Shown here one piece after another: positions 1 to 8,500 of a DNA stretch of 13,421 nt. The notes beneath the pieces were generated by a model. It was not told the DNA's origin and did not search any database. It worked only from the letters and a program-made list of their open reading frames with translations. The DNA is from Ichthyophonus hoferi (Eukaryota > Opisthokonta > Ichthyosporea > Ichthyophonida > Ichthyophonidae): the NCBI GenBank assembly GCA_002751075.1, contig NAOQ01000423.1:31055-44475 (forward strand). Reading direction: 5' to 3'. The position numbers and the translations under genes were made by a program. Numbering within the stretch: position 1 is the stretch's first letter; every line of letters starts with the position of its first letter.

Positions 1-1490
1 AAAAAAAAGCAATAATATCCGGACTATAAAACAATTTTACAGCACATGGTATTCCCAAGTGCTCTGTTACTGCAGTACTAATTACACACGGTAGTTGAAC
101 TTCTCCAATCAATTGAGAGATAGAGTACTTTCTCCTAGATGTGTACAGAATGGCCATTCCCAATACCATCTACACCTCCAATATTACCACATGAAAGGCA
201 TCCAGATATTTAGACAAATTATTCTGTAATGGGTTAATGAGTTCATTCATCGGTTAATTAGTGCAACTGATAATGAACCGATAAAAAGGATTGTTTTTAC
301 CTAATAAGATTTAGTAATAATTGGTTATAATGTTAGCGTTTCAAAGCATAATCATATTACAAGGACTCATTAAATTCGTTAAGCAGTATATCATAGGTTA
401 TAAAAGAACAAGCTCATATATAGTCCATTAGGTTATGACGATGTCTTAAAATAAAAATAAGGAAAAAGAAGTAGGGAATCAAATATAATAAATATTTTTG
501 AAAAGACATTCTAAATACTTAGGGTAAAATTTTATAAATTATAAATAATGCATTGAAATAAAAAGCAAAAAATGTAAACAATAAAATTATATATGTTTGA
601 TATAGGTGTAGAAGAAAATAATTATGCCGGAAAAATAATGAGGTGTTAGAACCAAAGCTTCCACCGCGTTTCAGTAGCTTGATTCATAGTATTCTTGTTA
701 CTATTTTCGTTTATTGCAACATGGGGAAATATTTTTTTCTAATTAGTTTGGTAGGAGTTCTTGTTGGCAATCACTCCTCCCATTGGGTAGTCACTATTTC
801 CTATATGATGTAGTTCATGAACAAAGTTACAAACCACCAAATATATAGTTTATTAAAATGCTAAAAATAATACTAAAATATTACAGATGGTGTGTCAATA
901 TTCAAGTAGTTATTTGTTGGTATTGGCGTCCAGTACTTGCTGACCATTATGTGAGGTTACATTATGATACATAAAACAATATGATATACTACGATATTTC
1001 TATTTTACTTTGTAAAGCTTTTTTATTTGATGTTTTTTATTATTATTAACTATTAGGTTAGAACCTTTACCAGTTAGACAACTAAGTGATCAATAATCAC
1101 TTTAACAGTCAGTATGATAACCAATAAGGAACCTACATCTGGTGGTAAGAATAGTGAATATTAATTTTTGGTAAGGATTTTTTCTATGCCAATGTTTAAA
1201 GTCTAGATTCTTTTCTTTTTGGATTATGAAGGAATAGACCAGTCACTATTCTTGGTTATGATCATATACTTTACAGAATTGAAAGTTATAGATTCTTTTA
1301 TTTTTTATCATTAGTACTATTTTGCTACTATTGCAATTAATAGATCTAATTACATTTCTTCGCATCTAAAATTTAAAATTTACTAAGAAAAAATTCACGA
1401 AAATGTAAAATTTCAAAAGCACAAACAATTCATGAAAGGTCTTTCACATAACATGTAATTTGGAAAAGATACAATATACTTGTCGTTCTC
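1..1490. other. AT-rich spacer without a recognisable gene
   Basis: No conserved protein, RNA gene or long open frame is visible on either strand. The stretch is AT-rich with scattered small inverted repeats, for example a hairpin at 1084-1102 with 7-base arms AAGTGAT/ATCACTT around CAATA, and an 11-base inverted pair at 1147-1157 and 1243-1253. These are short enough to arise by chance in such DNA. It may hold regulatory sequence or old, unrecognisable repeats. Confidence 0.6.
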
Positions 1491-1499
1491 TAACCGTGC

Positions 1500-1790
1500 A
1501 AATAATTTCTCATCCATGTTCATGGTGCCAGTCAATTATCACAAATAGAGAATTTATTGAGTATCACTACAGAATCAAATATCCCCAATCTGTTTCAGAC
1601 AGAACCTTTTTATACTTTCTTAATATAACATTTTATATATGGAATACTTCAGAAACCAAGTATTAATTAAGTAGATAATTATAACTATAGTTACTTTGCC
1701 AATGTTGTATATATTGCTGTATTTGATATACTCAGAATGTGGAAATTTAGGGAGGGCATAATTCCAAAAACATGTACTATAAAGATTCGA
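1500..1790 (-). mobile_element. Fossil LTR-like repeat, copy A (minus strand)
   Basis: Read on the minus strand this segment is clearly related to 7295-7590 on the plus strand. The best stretch, about 1560-1694 against 7368-7485, is close to 88% identical by eye, with a near-exact 33-base core. Parts, in element order: an AT-rich upstream section, a TATAAAAAGG box followed by TTCTGTCTGA, then a TGGCACC segment that resembles a tRNA primer-binding site just after an LTR 3' end. This suggests an LTR with the first bases of the interior. No retroelement protein is seen beside it. It looks old and broken. The homology of the two copies is secure; the LTR identity is inference, and another dispersed repeat type is possible. 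Confidence 0.6.
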
Positions 1791-1799
1791 TCTATAGCT

Positions 1800-2700
1800 T
1801 ACATACATGAAATGATAATTTGTTGGTATATAATAGTTAAAGGGTTGTAGTAGAAATAACGTACCACACGCAATATAGTGGTATATAATATAGAAATGAT
1901 TATAAAGTAAATATTTAAATTTTTTAAATTTTTTTATACTCCCTTATATAGTGCCAAAATTGCATTTAAGATAAGCTGTATATGATATACTTGCATTACA
2001 AATTGTATTCTAACCAATTCAAAAATATCGGTCACTTTGATCTTAACCTTAAACTATGATATTAACTGGCAAAATTAATGTAGAGGTTAGCACCGAAAAC
2101 TCCGAATATGTTAGCCTGAATCCAAATCTCGGATTTGCCAATCTTTGAGTTTTAATTTTAAATTTTTATTAATATATAATTCTTGTTTGGTGTGGTCTGG
2201 TATATATATATAATTTGATTAATAGCGATTATTGTGTAGGGATTAATTACCTTTTTCAGGTTGTTTAAATTAATTATCTATTAGTATTGATTGTGGAAAT
2301 AATTTACGTTTTTTATATTAAAAATTGTAAAATTTACTTAAGAATAATTGTTTTAATTGTAGATATAATTTAGTGTTAGGAGTAGTAATTGTAGCAATCA
2401 TTTACTGTGTATTCATTATTCCATTTATTTATACGGATTAGTAATAATCGCAGAGCCTCATTATCGATTAGTATTAATTGTATACAATAATTGGTGATTA
2501 ATAAAAATAATTAAAATTAAGGTTCCTGTTGTCCCCTGCTAAGACAAAGAAGGACATATACTTATGCTTATAAAAAATTATGCCGTATATATTTAAATAG
2601 TAACAATAAATATATAAATTATAAATTTATTCTTATAAATCATAAATAGTAACTTATTAGATATATTATAAACATGATACTTAATGAGACTCTCAATCCC
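1800..2700. other. AT-rich spacer upstream of zeta-COP
   Basis: No gene is visible. Poly-A/T tracts dominate. Between 2436 and about 2520, GATTA-led segments start at 2436, 2466 and 2496, an exact 30-base spacing; the first two share roughly 14 of their first 16 bases and the third is weaker. This may be the remnant of a short tandem repeat or a cluster of TAAT-type homeodomain sites. Confidence 0.5.
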
Positions 2701-2732
2701 AACGCACGTATATAAAACGAGTAACTGATTCT

Positions 2733-2954
2733 ATTGGCTAAGTCTTAGATTTTCGTGGCAACAGGCACATTTTAATTGGCTAGAATCGCCTTGGAATAAT
2801 AATTCTTTACGTAATATTCATTTAAAAATTAATTGATCATTTCCTTTTACTCGGCCAACTATTTTACTTCTATCATTTAATTTTTACGTGTTTTCATAGG
2901 CCCCTTTCCTAATTTATAGCTTCCTCCCTCGGCTATATATCAACCACTATAAAT
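2733..2954 (+). promoter_or_regulatory. Probable zeta-COP promoter (CCAAT boxes and TATA box)
   Basis: Two identical reverse CCAAT boxes, ATTGGCTA, lie at 2733-2740 and 2775-2782, 42 bases apart, which is about four helical turns. A TATAAAT box at 2948-2954 sits 43 bases before the ATG at 2997, so transcription would start around 2978 and leave a very short leader. CCAAT boxes are bound by NF-Y in animals. The motifs are seen directly; promoter function is inferred from position. Confidence 0.45.
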
Positions 2955-2996
2955 CTTTTGTATCTTACACACGCCCAGAGCTCTATACTCTTTACC

Positions 2997-2999
2997 ATG
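2997..2999 (+). CDS. COPZ1: zeta-COP exon 1: start codon only
   Basis: The ATG lies in the context ACCATGG and is followed at once by a GTGAGA splice donor at 3000. Joined to exon 2 in phase 0 it gives [11 protein letters not shown], much like the start of fungal zeta-COP (MS-SLYTV type). The downstream ATG at 3593 is the alternative. Confidence 0.55.
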
Positions 3000-5900
3000 G
3001 TGAGAAAATGTGTGCAAGCATGTACTTTCATGTGTTTATGTTTGTGTGTTTTCGATTATATTAACTTTTGATTTACTATGATTATTACCCTGTTGTTTAA
3101 CTGGTTTCCAGTGTCAGACTGTGGTACCATACCTACCTTCTGCCACATATTATAATTATATGTTTAAGAATGTTAAAAGCTACCGAGATACCCTTCCGTG
3201 TCCTTCTATGTTTTTGGAGACAGTGCCTGTTTTATCTTACCTTCTATACCCAACAGCCATGGGTTCCTTACCTCTTTTCCTCCTGTAGGGTGTTTATCTT
3301 TCTGTATGTATTCACTTGTAAAGGTCCTGGTGTGAAGTTAACAGTAGATGGATATATCTGATTATATAATTGCATGTATTATGTGTACATTTGTTTGCAC
3401 ATAGTATTTTATGTTTTTTTTATGTGGATATATATTTACTTTACCGTTATATCGATATTGTAATTTGTGATCGTTCTGTTCTACTGCTTGACTTAGCTTA
3501 TCTACATCATATTCTTAACCACTATTCTCCCTTTCCTCTCCCTTCCTCCTCCCTTCCTCCTCCCTTCTCTTTCTCTTTCCCTCTTCCCTCACATGGTTTT
3601 CCTCCAGTCAATCTCTCTGTACGCCGTCAAGGCTGTGATCTTACTGGATAATGATGGCCATCGTATAGTTTCCAAATACTACAACGACTTCTTTCCCACG
3701 GCCAAAGAACAGAAAGCTTTTGAAAAGAGTCTATTTGCCAAGACTTACCGGGCTAACTGTATGTTGTTATGTGTGTTTTATTATTTTTAAATCAATAGAA
3801 TGATTAGCTTATTAAGTTTGTGAGTAGGTAAGCAAGAGGGATGTGGAAGGTGTGTAGTGCCCAATAGGAGGGAGAGGTTATATAGCAGGTCGCCCAAAAA
3901 ATAATATCCAATGTCATTCTTCATAATATTTAATTCCAGCTTATTATATGTTTATTTATTTGTTTATTGCATACATTAATGCACAGAACTAATTAAGCCC
4001 AAAGAAATATACACTTTGGTATGATAATATGATAGCGTGTTTGATAATATGGTATTATAATACTATATGCAACAGATATATAAATGCACATGCACACATC
4101 AGTGATTTTACACAGAGAGAAGAAGGTATCACAAGATGATGAACCAATCAATAACTCCCTCCTGCTTACACATACACACATACAGCCGAGATTGTGATGT
4201 TTGACGGAGTGACAGCCGTGTACCGCAGCAATGTAGATCTCTTCTTCTATATTGTGGGGGCAGCTGATGAGAATGAGCTCATTCTCTCTAGCGTACTCAC
4301 TACCTTTTATGACGCCGTGGCTATCCTTTTAAGGTTATTATTCTATAGTTATATCTTAAGTGATGTTGTGTATAGGGTTAGACCTTGGAGTAGGGAGCAC
4401 TACCATAGATATGTTACATACGCGTATGTACTTATTTGCACCACTAACATTATTATCGCTCATACACATAAATATACGCATATATGTACCTACACCCCTA
4501 CACATATAAATATATAAATCCATATACACACATACATACATACATACACACGTATATATAGAAGGAATGTTGAAAAGAGATACGTATTTGACAACCTTGA
4601 CGCCATCTTCCTAGTTGTTGATGAGCTTGTAGATAGAGGGTGAGTGCTATGGCTTACTCTGTCTCTTCCTATTGTCTTATTTTCTATTTTCAGTTATAGT
4701 TTCTGCATTTTTCCTTTCTATAAAACTACCAGATTACTTTGTCTAGCCATATGGCATTGTCTGTTTACTACAATACATTAGCATATGTTAATATATACGA
4801 ATGCTATAATTTGAATTTCATAATATAGATGATATTTTCCATCTTCTATAAAAGTAGATCTAAGACATATCTGACCAATCCCCCAGGTGATATATATATA
4901 ATGTGTGCTATTCTGTGATCATTATCCCTTGTTGCATGATTGGGTGAATCCGTGTGTACATTCATATAGTGCGGGGTGATAGATAGAGTACTATAATGGG
5001 TATATAATGGCATGTATATATGTATGTATATATATATAGATAGATAGGCCACCTTGGTTATCAGATACTAATCAGACGCGTGCTTATATTTGTATAAATA
5101 AAAAATATGTGCCAATAATTTATGAGGTCTAGATATTAATAATAGATAGTAAGTGGTATGTGTGACTATATTTAGATGTGTAGGGCTGGAAGTTAAGTGC
5201 CATTACATTTTAATTGTATCTTTCATGTTGCTACAGCATCTTGTACTCTTTTTGGATACGAATAGCTTTAGGCTTGTATTATCTGCAATTTCTGCGAGCA
5301 TCTTAGGATTGATAGTGGATTAATGTGTGATTGGTCAGTTTCTTATTTTTATTTTGGCCGAAAAGATCAGTAGCGTAGGAATTAATCTTAATTGGGTCAC
5401 TTGGCCAAATGACCCGACTCGAGGTGCAGAAATGATAGGGTCAAATAATTTCCTTTCCACTGTTTATGGCATAATACTTTCAGTTCTAAGTATGAGGTAA
5501 TTGAGAGGTAATTTCTAATAATAGATGCCAATCAGAGTGATTTTGGAAGCTGACGCTGCAATGATTGCTAATCGTGCGGTGATGAGGACTGGTGATGACA
5601 TATCATTGGCTGAACAGAGCATCTCACAGGTACACATGCTTACACATTCACCAATCGAAATACCAACCCAAGTGTACAGGGATATGTCTGTACACATACC
5701 CATTAAAATAATTGCATCGTTATATACGCTATATCTTTCTGTTCTATACTATAATGTAATAGCACGCTGGCATGTTAAGCTATATTACATACCAGACTAT
5801 CTCATAGTATATCATATTCTATCATACTATGTATAATAGTATAATAGTATAATACCATATACACACGATTATACATCTTAAAGTCTATTTCTATATTTTC

Positions 5901-6310
5901 TCAATCTATTTATTTCCCGTTTACCTTTCCCTGATTTTTTTTAATCCAATACAATGGTTCTATGCTTGGTATATACACCATATGTTCTTTTGACACATGA
6001 TTTCATGTTCATAATTTTGCATTGCTATACTATACCATATTTTCTCTATTTGTTCCTATTGACACATTGTCTCCCTCACCTTCTTTGTTCTTTTTCCCAT
6101 GTACATACGTACACACTCTTTCCATCTATGCTTATCTTTACGATGTGTATATGCATGCGTCTATGAATACCTACACTTATATGCTTTGTAAGTATCATTG
6201 CAACTTCTACATCTCTTTGTATCATATCTGTTTTCTCTTTCTCTATTCTCTCCATCCAATAGGCGCTTCAATCAGCAAGAGACCAGCTAGTGACGTCACT
6301 CCTGAAATAA
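2997..6310 (+). CDS. COPZ1: Coatomer subunit zeta (COPI zeta), complete, six exons
   Basis: Zeta-COP is a small longin-fold subunit of the COPI coat. With beta, gamma and delta it forms the adaptor-like F-subcomplex, on the cytosolic face of Golgi membranes, for retrograde Golgi-to-ER transport. Proposed join: 2997-2999, 3608-3758, 4186-4333, 4562-4639, 5536-5629, 6263-6310, giving 173 residues (human COPZ1 has 177). Recognised segments in order: [109 protein letters not shown] and the C-terminal TSLLK. All junctions are GT-AG and restore conserved residues, such as Ser52 and Gly127 split between exons. The only doubt is the start. An ATG at 3593 without an upstream exon would give MVFLQ in place of M and 177 residues. 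ATG 2997 is preferred because it has an ACC-ATGG context, a GTGAGA donor right after it, promoter motifs upstream, and a strong acceptor before exon 2. Confidence 0.95.
3000..3607 (+). other. zeta-COP intron 1, ending in a long pyrimidine tract
   Basis: GTGAGA to CCTCCAG. The last 80 bases (about 3527-3606) are almost pure C and T in CCTTCCTCCT-type repeats, an unusually long polypyrimidine tract before the acceptor. Two frames of 63 and 93 codons fall in the intron but resemble no protein and run through the tract, so they are judged chance. If translation starts at 3593 this stretch is promoter or leader instead. Confidence 0.5.
3608..3758 (+). CDS. COPZ1: zeta-COP exon 2
   Basis: Encodes residues 2-51 and the first base of Ser52: the first strands of the longin fold ([21 protein letters not shown]) and the helix with KEQKAFEKS. 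The donor is GTATGT at 3759. The match to animal and yeast zeta-COP is residue by residue. Confidence 0.95.
3759..4185 (+). other. zeta-COP intron 2
   Basis: GTATGT to ACACATACAG. AT-rich, with nothing recognisable beyond a short CA-rich run before the acceptor. A CCAATCA lies at about 4144. Confidence 0.8.
4186..4333 (+). CDS. COPZ1: zeta-COP exon 3
   Basis: Completes Ser52 and encodes residues 53-100 plus two bases of Arg101: the core longin strands and helix ([29 protein letters not shown]). The donor GTTATT at 4334 is weak for a GT site, but the join to exon 4 gives LLRRNVEKR, matching LRKNVEKR of human COPZ1. Confidence 0.93.
4334..4561 (+). other. zeta-COP intron 3 with (CATA)n run
   Basis: The second half is CA/TA-rich and includes a (CATA)n tract at about 4528-4548, only a dozen bases before the acceptor at 4560-4561. 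Confidence 0.75.
4562..4639 (+). CDS. COPZ1: zeta-COP exon 4
   Basis: Encodes the end of Arg101 through Arg126 and two bases of Gly127: [25 protein letters not shown]. The VVDELVD segment matches AVDEIVD of human COPZ1. The donor GTGAGT at 4640 is close to consensus. Confidence 0.94.
4640..5535 (+). other. zeta-COP intron 4
   Basis: The longest intron of the gene (896 bases). It has TA/TATG simple repeats and a GATA run near 5005-5047. It also holds a 22-base near-perfect palindrome at 5394-5415 with GGGTCA/TGACCC arms around TTGGCCAA, and a further AGGGTCA at 5437-5443. The acceptor is GCCAATCAG at 5535. No coding sequence is seen. Confidence 0.75.
5394..5415. promoter_or_regulatory. Near-perfect 22-base palindrome with GGGTCA half-sites
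   Basis: Arms GGGTCA and TGACCC enclose TTGGCCAA; only one base pair of the 22 fails to match. RGGTCA is the half-site of RXR-type nuclear receptors, and AGGGTCA appears again at 5437-5443. The structure is seen; a regulatory role inside this intron is inference. Confidence 0.35.
5536..5629 (+). CDS. COPZ1: zeta-COP exon 5
   Basis: Completes Gly127 and encodes residues 128-158 ([10 protein letters not shown] to LAEQSISQ), aligning with VILESDPQQV and LTEQTVSQ of human COPZ1. It ends in phase 0 before GTACAC. Confidence 0.94.
5630..6262 (+). other. zeta-COP intron 5
   Basis: GTACAC to CATCCAATAG. It contains TATA/CTATA-type degenerate repeats around 5740-5870 and a T/C-rich second half that gives several chance open frames. 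Nothing is conserved. Confidence 0.75.
6263..6310 (+). CDS. COPZ1: zeta-COP exon 6 (last) and stop
   Basis: Encodes the final 15 residues, [15 protein letters not shown], then TAA at 6308-6310; human COPZ1 ends with VLQSAKEQIKWSLLR. The codons contain a perfect GTGACGTCAC palindrome at 6290-6299. Confidence 0.94.
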   Translation, partial: ALQSARDQLVTSLLK

Positions 6311-7290
6311 GCTGATAAACCTGGTTGGTTGTCAATCAGACGTCACATGATCAGTGTGCTGTCATTGATTTGTCTACTTTAATACCTTTACATGATTGAC
6401 CAGAGCCAGACAACAAGTACTTTAACCATTTCCTATTGGGCCCATTGTTTTATGGCTAGTAACATAACCTAGTGCAGTTAGTAGATATGAATCATGGATG
6501 GCAGTGCTGTCCCACCCAGTGTGAAAATCAATGACTAGTTGATATGGTATAGTACAAGTGATAAACTACCGAAGGGGGGTGGAGGGGAGGTGTATGGCCT
6601 CCACTGTGTAATATACTTATATGAGTCGCCAATAATATATAAAAACTGTGGTATTATGTTTTCGCTATGAAATGATATATATGAGTACTGGTTTATAATG
6701 GTTATATTTTTAAATTTATTTTGGATTGTTTTTTGCTAATGTAGGGTACACCCCTACTATTATCTATATAGTTTTTGATGCCCAAGAGGGTGTTATTCTG
6801 GTCAGTAGATCAGGCCATGTACAATCCTATATATATGCGTGCTTACCTACATATATGTTCAAGTCTGTATGAACAAATTTATACGAGCTATTATGTATGC
6901 ATGTCTTACCGTGTTTGAATGTGACTATGTAGATAAACGTGTGTAACCAAACTTATCAGTGCAATATTGCCCGAAAGACCATACAAGTTTTTGAGTAAAC
7001 ATGAGACGACATTATATCAATGTCATTCTCCTTGAGAATAAAGTAGATATTAGTAAGGTTAGGATAAACACGGGGTTGGTTGTGTGGAAGAGTCCAATTA
7101 TGAACAGACATCCAACATGCTATCAACAATAGTTTCTAGGTACAGGTATTTATGGCATGAGATATATAGAAGAGGAATAAGGTTAGTAGAACTTAGGGCC
7201 AATGAGTTATAACCTGATAAATAATAAATGAGTTTATGGCTAGATATACAACGAGAAATATATGTATTGAGATCAGTTATTGATTATATT
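6311..7290 (+). other. zeta-COP 3' flank and intergenic spacer
   Basis: No gene is visible. Just after the stop, 6321-6338 and 6393-6409 form an imperfect inverted repeat (perfect 8-base GTCAATCA/TGATTGAC core, outer CTGG/CCAG) that could fold in the 3' UTR. A second GACGTCAC lies at 6339-6346. The first canonical AATAAA I see is at 7037-7042, so the UTR may be long or use a variant signal such as AATATA near 6632. The true transcript end cannot be told from sequence. Confidence 0.5.
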
Positions 7291-7294
7291 GATA

Positions 7295-7590
7295 TTGGAA
7301 TATACTACATATTGGTCCCACTTTACTTACATTTGTCAAATATAGCTACATAAACAACATAGGTATAGTAACTATAGTTATAATTATCTAATTAATTAAT
7401 GCTAAGTTCTGAAATATTCTATATATAAGATGCTATGTTTAGAAAGTATAAAAAGGTTCTGTCTGAGACAGATTGAAAACTGTTGATTCTGCAATGATGT
7501 TGAAAAAAAAATTATACAATTTTTATCTTAAATTCTTTGTTTAAAATAGTTAACTGGCACCCTGAACATGGGGACATAATGATTGCACAG
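7295..7590 (+). mobile_element. Fossil LTR-like repeat, copy B (plus strand)
   Basis: This is the plus-strand counterpart of 1500-1790. Similarity begins around 7295-7320, is strongest at 7368-7485 and returns near 7548-7590. Parts: an AT-rich section, a TATAAAAAGG box at about 7448-7457 followed by TTCTGTCTGAGACAG, an A/T-rich stretch, then TTAACTGGCACCCTGAACAT at about 7550-7569, whose TGGCACCC start resembles a primer-binding site just after an LTR end. No gag or pol sequence is seen downstream. It appears to be an old, broken fragment or a solo LTR with a little leader. The family cannot be named from this alone. Confidence 0.6.
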
Positions 7591-7669
7591 GATGAAATTA
7601 ACAGATAGACCTATACCAATGACAACTAATACCTAATATTGATAGAACATAACTGTATAGCAATTTTAA

Positions 7670-7745
7670 CTTGAGTATTTAGGTATAATTGAGTAGAACG
7701 TCATCTTCTGCAAGCTTGAGTATTTGGGTATAATTGAGGAGAACG
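7670..7745 (+). repeat. Small tandem duplication, 45-base period
   Basis: A 31-base unit starting CTTGAGTATTT occurs at 7670-7700 and again at 7715-7745, with two differences. No coding content is seen; it is probably replication slippage. Confidence 0.8.
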
Positions 7746-8040
7746 CAATTTAATGCAACACCATAATAAACTATAGTGTAATAGTTGGAATATATTGGTC
7801 AATGATTGCCATCAACCCGTCGTTAGGTTACAAAAAAAATGATGTAATAACATAGATGAACAATATCCTAAAACACATTTTTAACATTTCAATTCATTAT
7901 ATTTTTTTCAAATAATAATAAGAAATAGTTATTAATTGAAAAGGGAAAATCTTATTATGTTTTATGTCCTATGAAGAAACGACACCCACGAATGAAAATA
8001 AAGCCTAGCAGTTAAAAATTCTCCAAAAATAGTTTCCGAG
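7746..8040. other. AT-rich spacer before the CLC promoter
   Basis: A/T-rich DNA with short homopolymer runs; no gene or structured element is recognised. Confidence 0.6.
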
Positions 8041-8135
8041 CCAATAAATCCGTTGAACCAATCAAGGACACTGTTTACTTACTATTTATTGGCCAGTAGA
8101 TCTATCTATTGGCTTCCATACCTTACATGACCAAT
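8041..8135 (+). promoter_or_regulatory. Cluster of five CCAAT boxes upstream of the CLC gene
   Basis: CCAAT occurs at 8041, 8058 and 8131, and the reverse form ATTGG at 8088-8092 and 8108-8112, all within 95 bases. Spacings of about 17 to 30 bases are typical of NF-Y-driven TATA-less promoters. The cluster is 260-355 bases before the proposed ATG at 8396. The motifs are seen; the function is inferred. Confidence 0.5.
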
Positions 8136-8316
8136 CATCTGTACGGCGCGTGCCCTGTTTCTAACATGCCATTACCATCTTGGGCTGATAATACTAGTCA
8201 TATCTTAATGCGATTTCACACCGCGTGCATTCCAAACAAAAACTATGATTATTTTTTAACCTTTTAAAATGAAATTGATAAATATATGAATTGTTTGTAT
8301 TCATGGTTTTGGCTTA

Positions 8317-8324
8317 TCACGTGC
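8317..8324 (+). promoter_or_regulatory. TCACGTGC E-box resembling a CLEAR element
   Basis: TCACGTG is the core of the CLEAR element through which TFEB/MITF-family factors switch on lysosomal genes in vertebrates, and vertebrate CLCN7 belongs to that network. This copy lies 72 bases upstream of the proposed CLC start codon. The site is seen; the regulation is inference. Confidence 0.45.
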
Positions 8325-8395
8325 ATTGTGTATATATTTGTACACAAATAACTACCAAATTCGGTAACATCACACTGAGTAGATAAGGAATAACG

Positions 8396-8500
8396 ATGAA
8401 GGAGATGGATGGGCACCTAACTAAGAGCCGTAAGCGAAAAGATTACGGAGCAATGGAAGATTCTGCCGGCACTTCACCAAGGAATACCAATGAGTCTGAG
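8396..8500 (+). CDS. CLCN7: CLC exon 1 (start, cytosolic N-terminus)
   Basis: Thirty-five codons starting [18 protein letters not shown] and ending NTNESE, followed by a strong GTGAGT donor in phase 0. The basic and acidic, non-membrane sequence suits a CLC-7 N-terminus. Its place in this gene rests on phase, the donor and the promoter motifs upstream, since N-termini of this family are not conserved. Confidence 0.6.

Noticed and set aside
1084-1253. Small inverted repeats (7-base hairpin, 11-base separated pair)
   Set aside because: Too short and too AT-rich to support an element; chance occurrence is likely.
3170-3361. A 63-codon frame in the first zeta-COP intron
   Set aside because: No splice-compatible join to zeta-COP, no family resemblance, and expected by chance.
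5954-6315. Frames of 70 and 97 codons over zeta-COP intron 5 and exon 6
   Set aside because: Low-complexity pyrimidine-derived residues; the end of one overlaps the last zeta-COP exon in the wrong frame.
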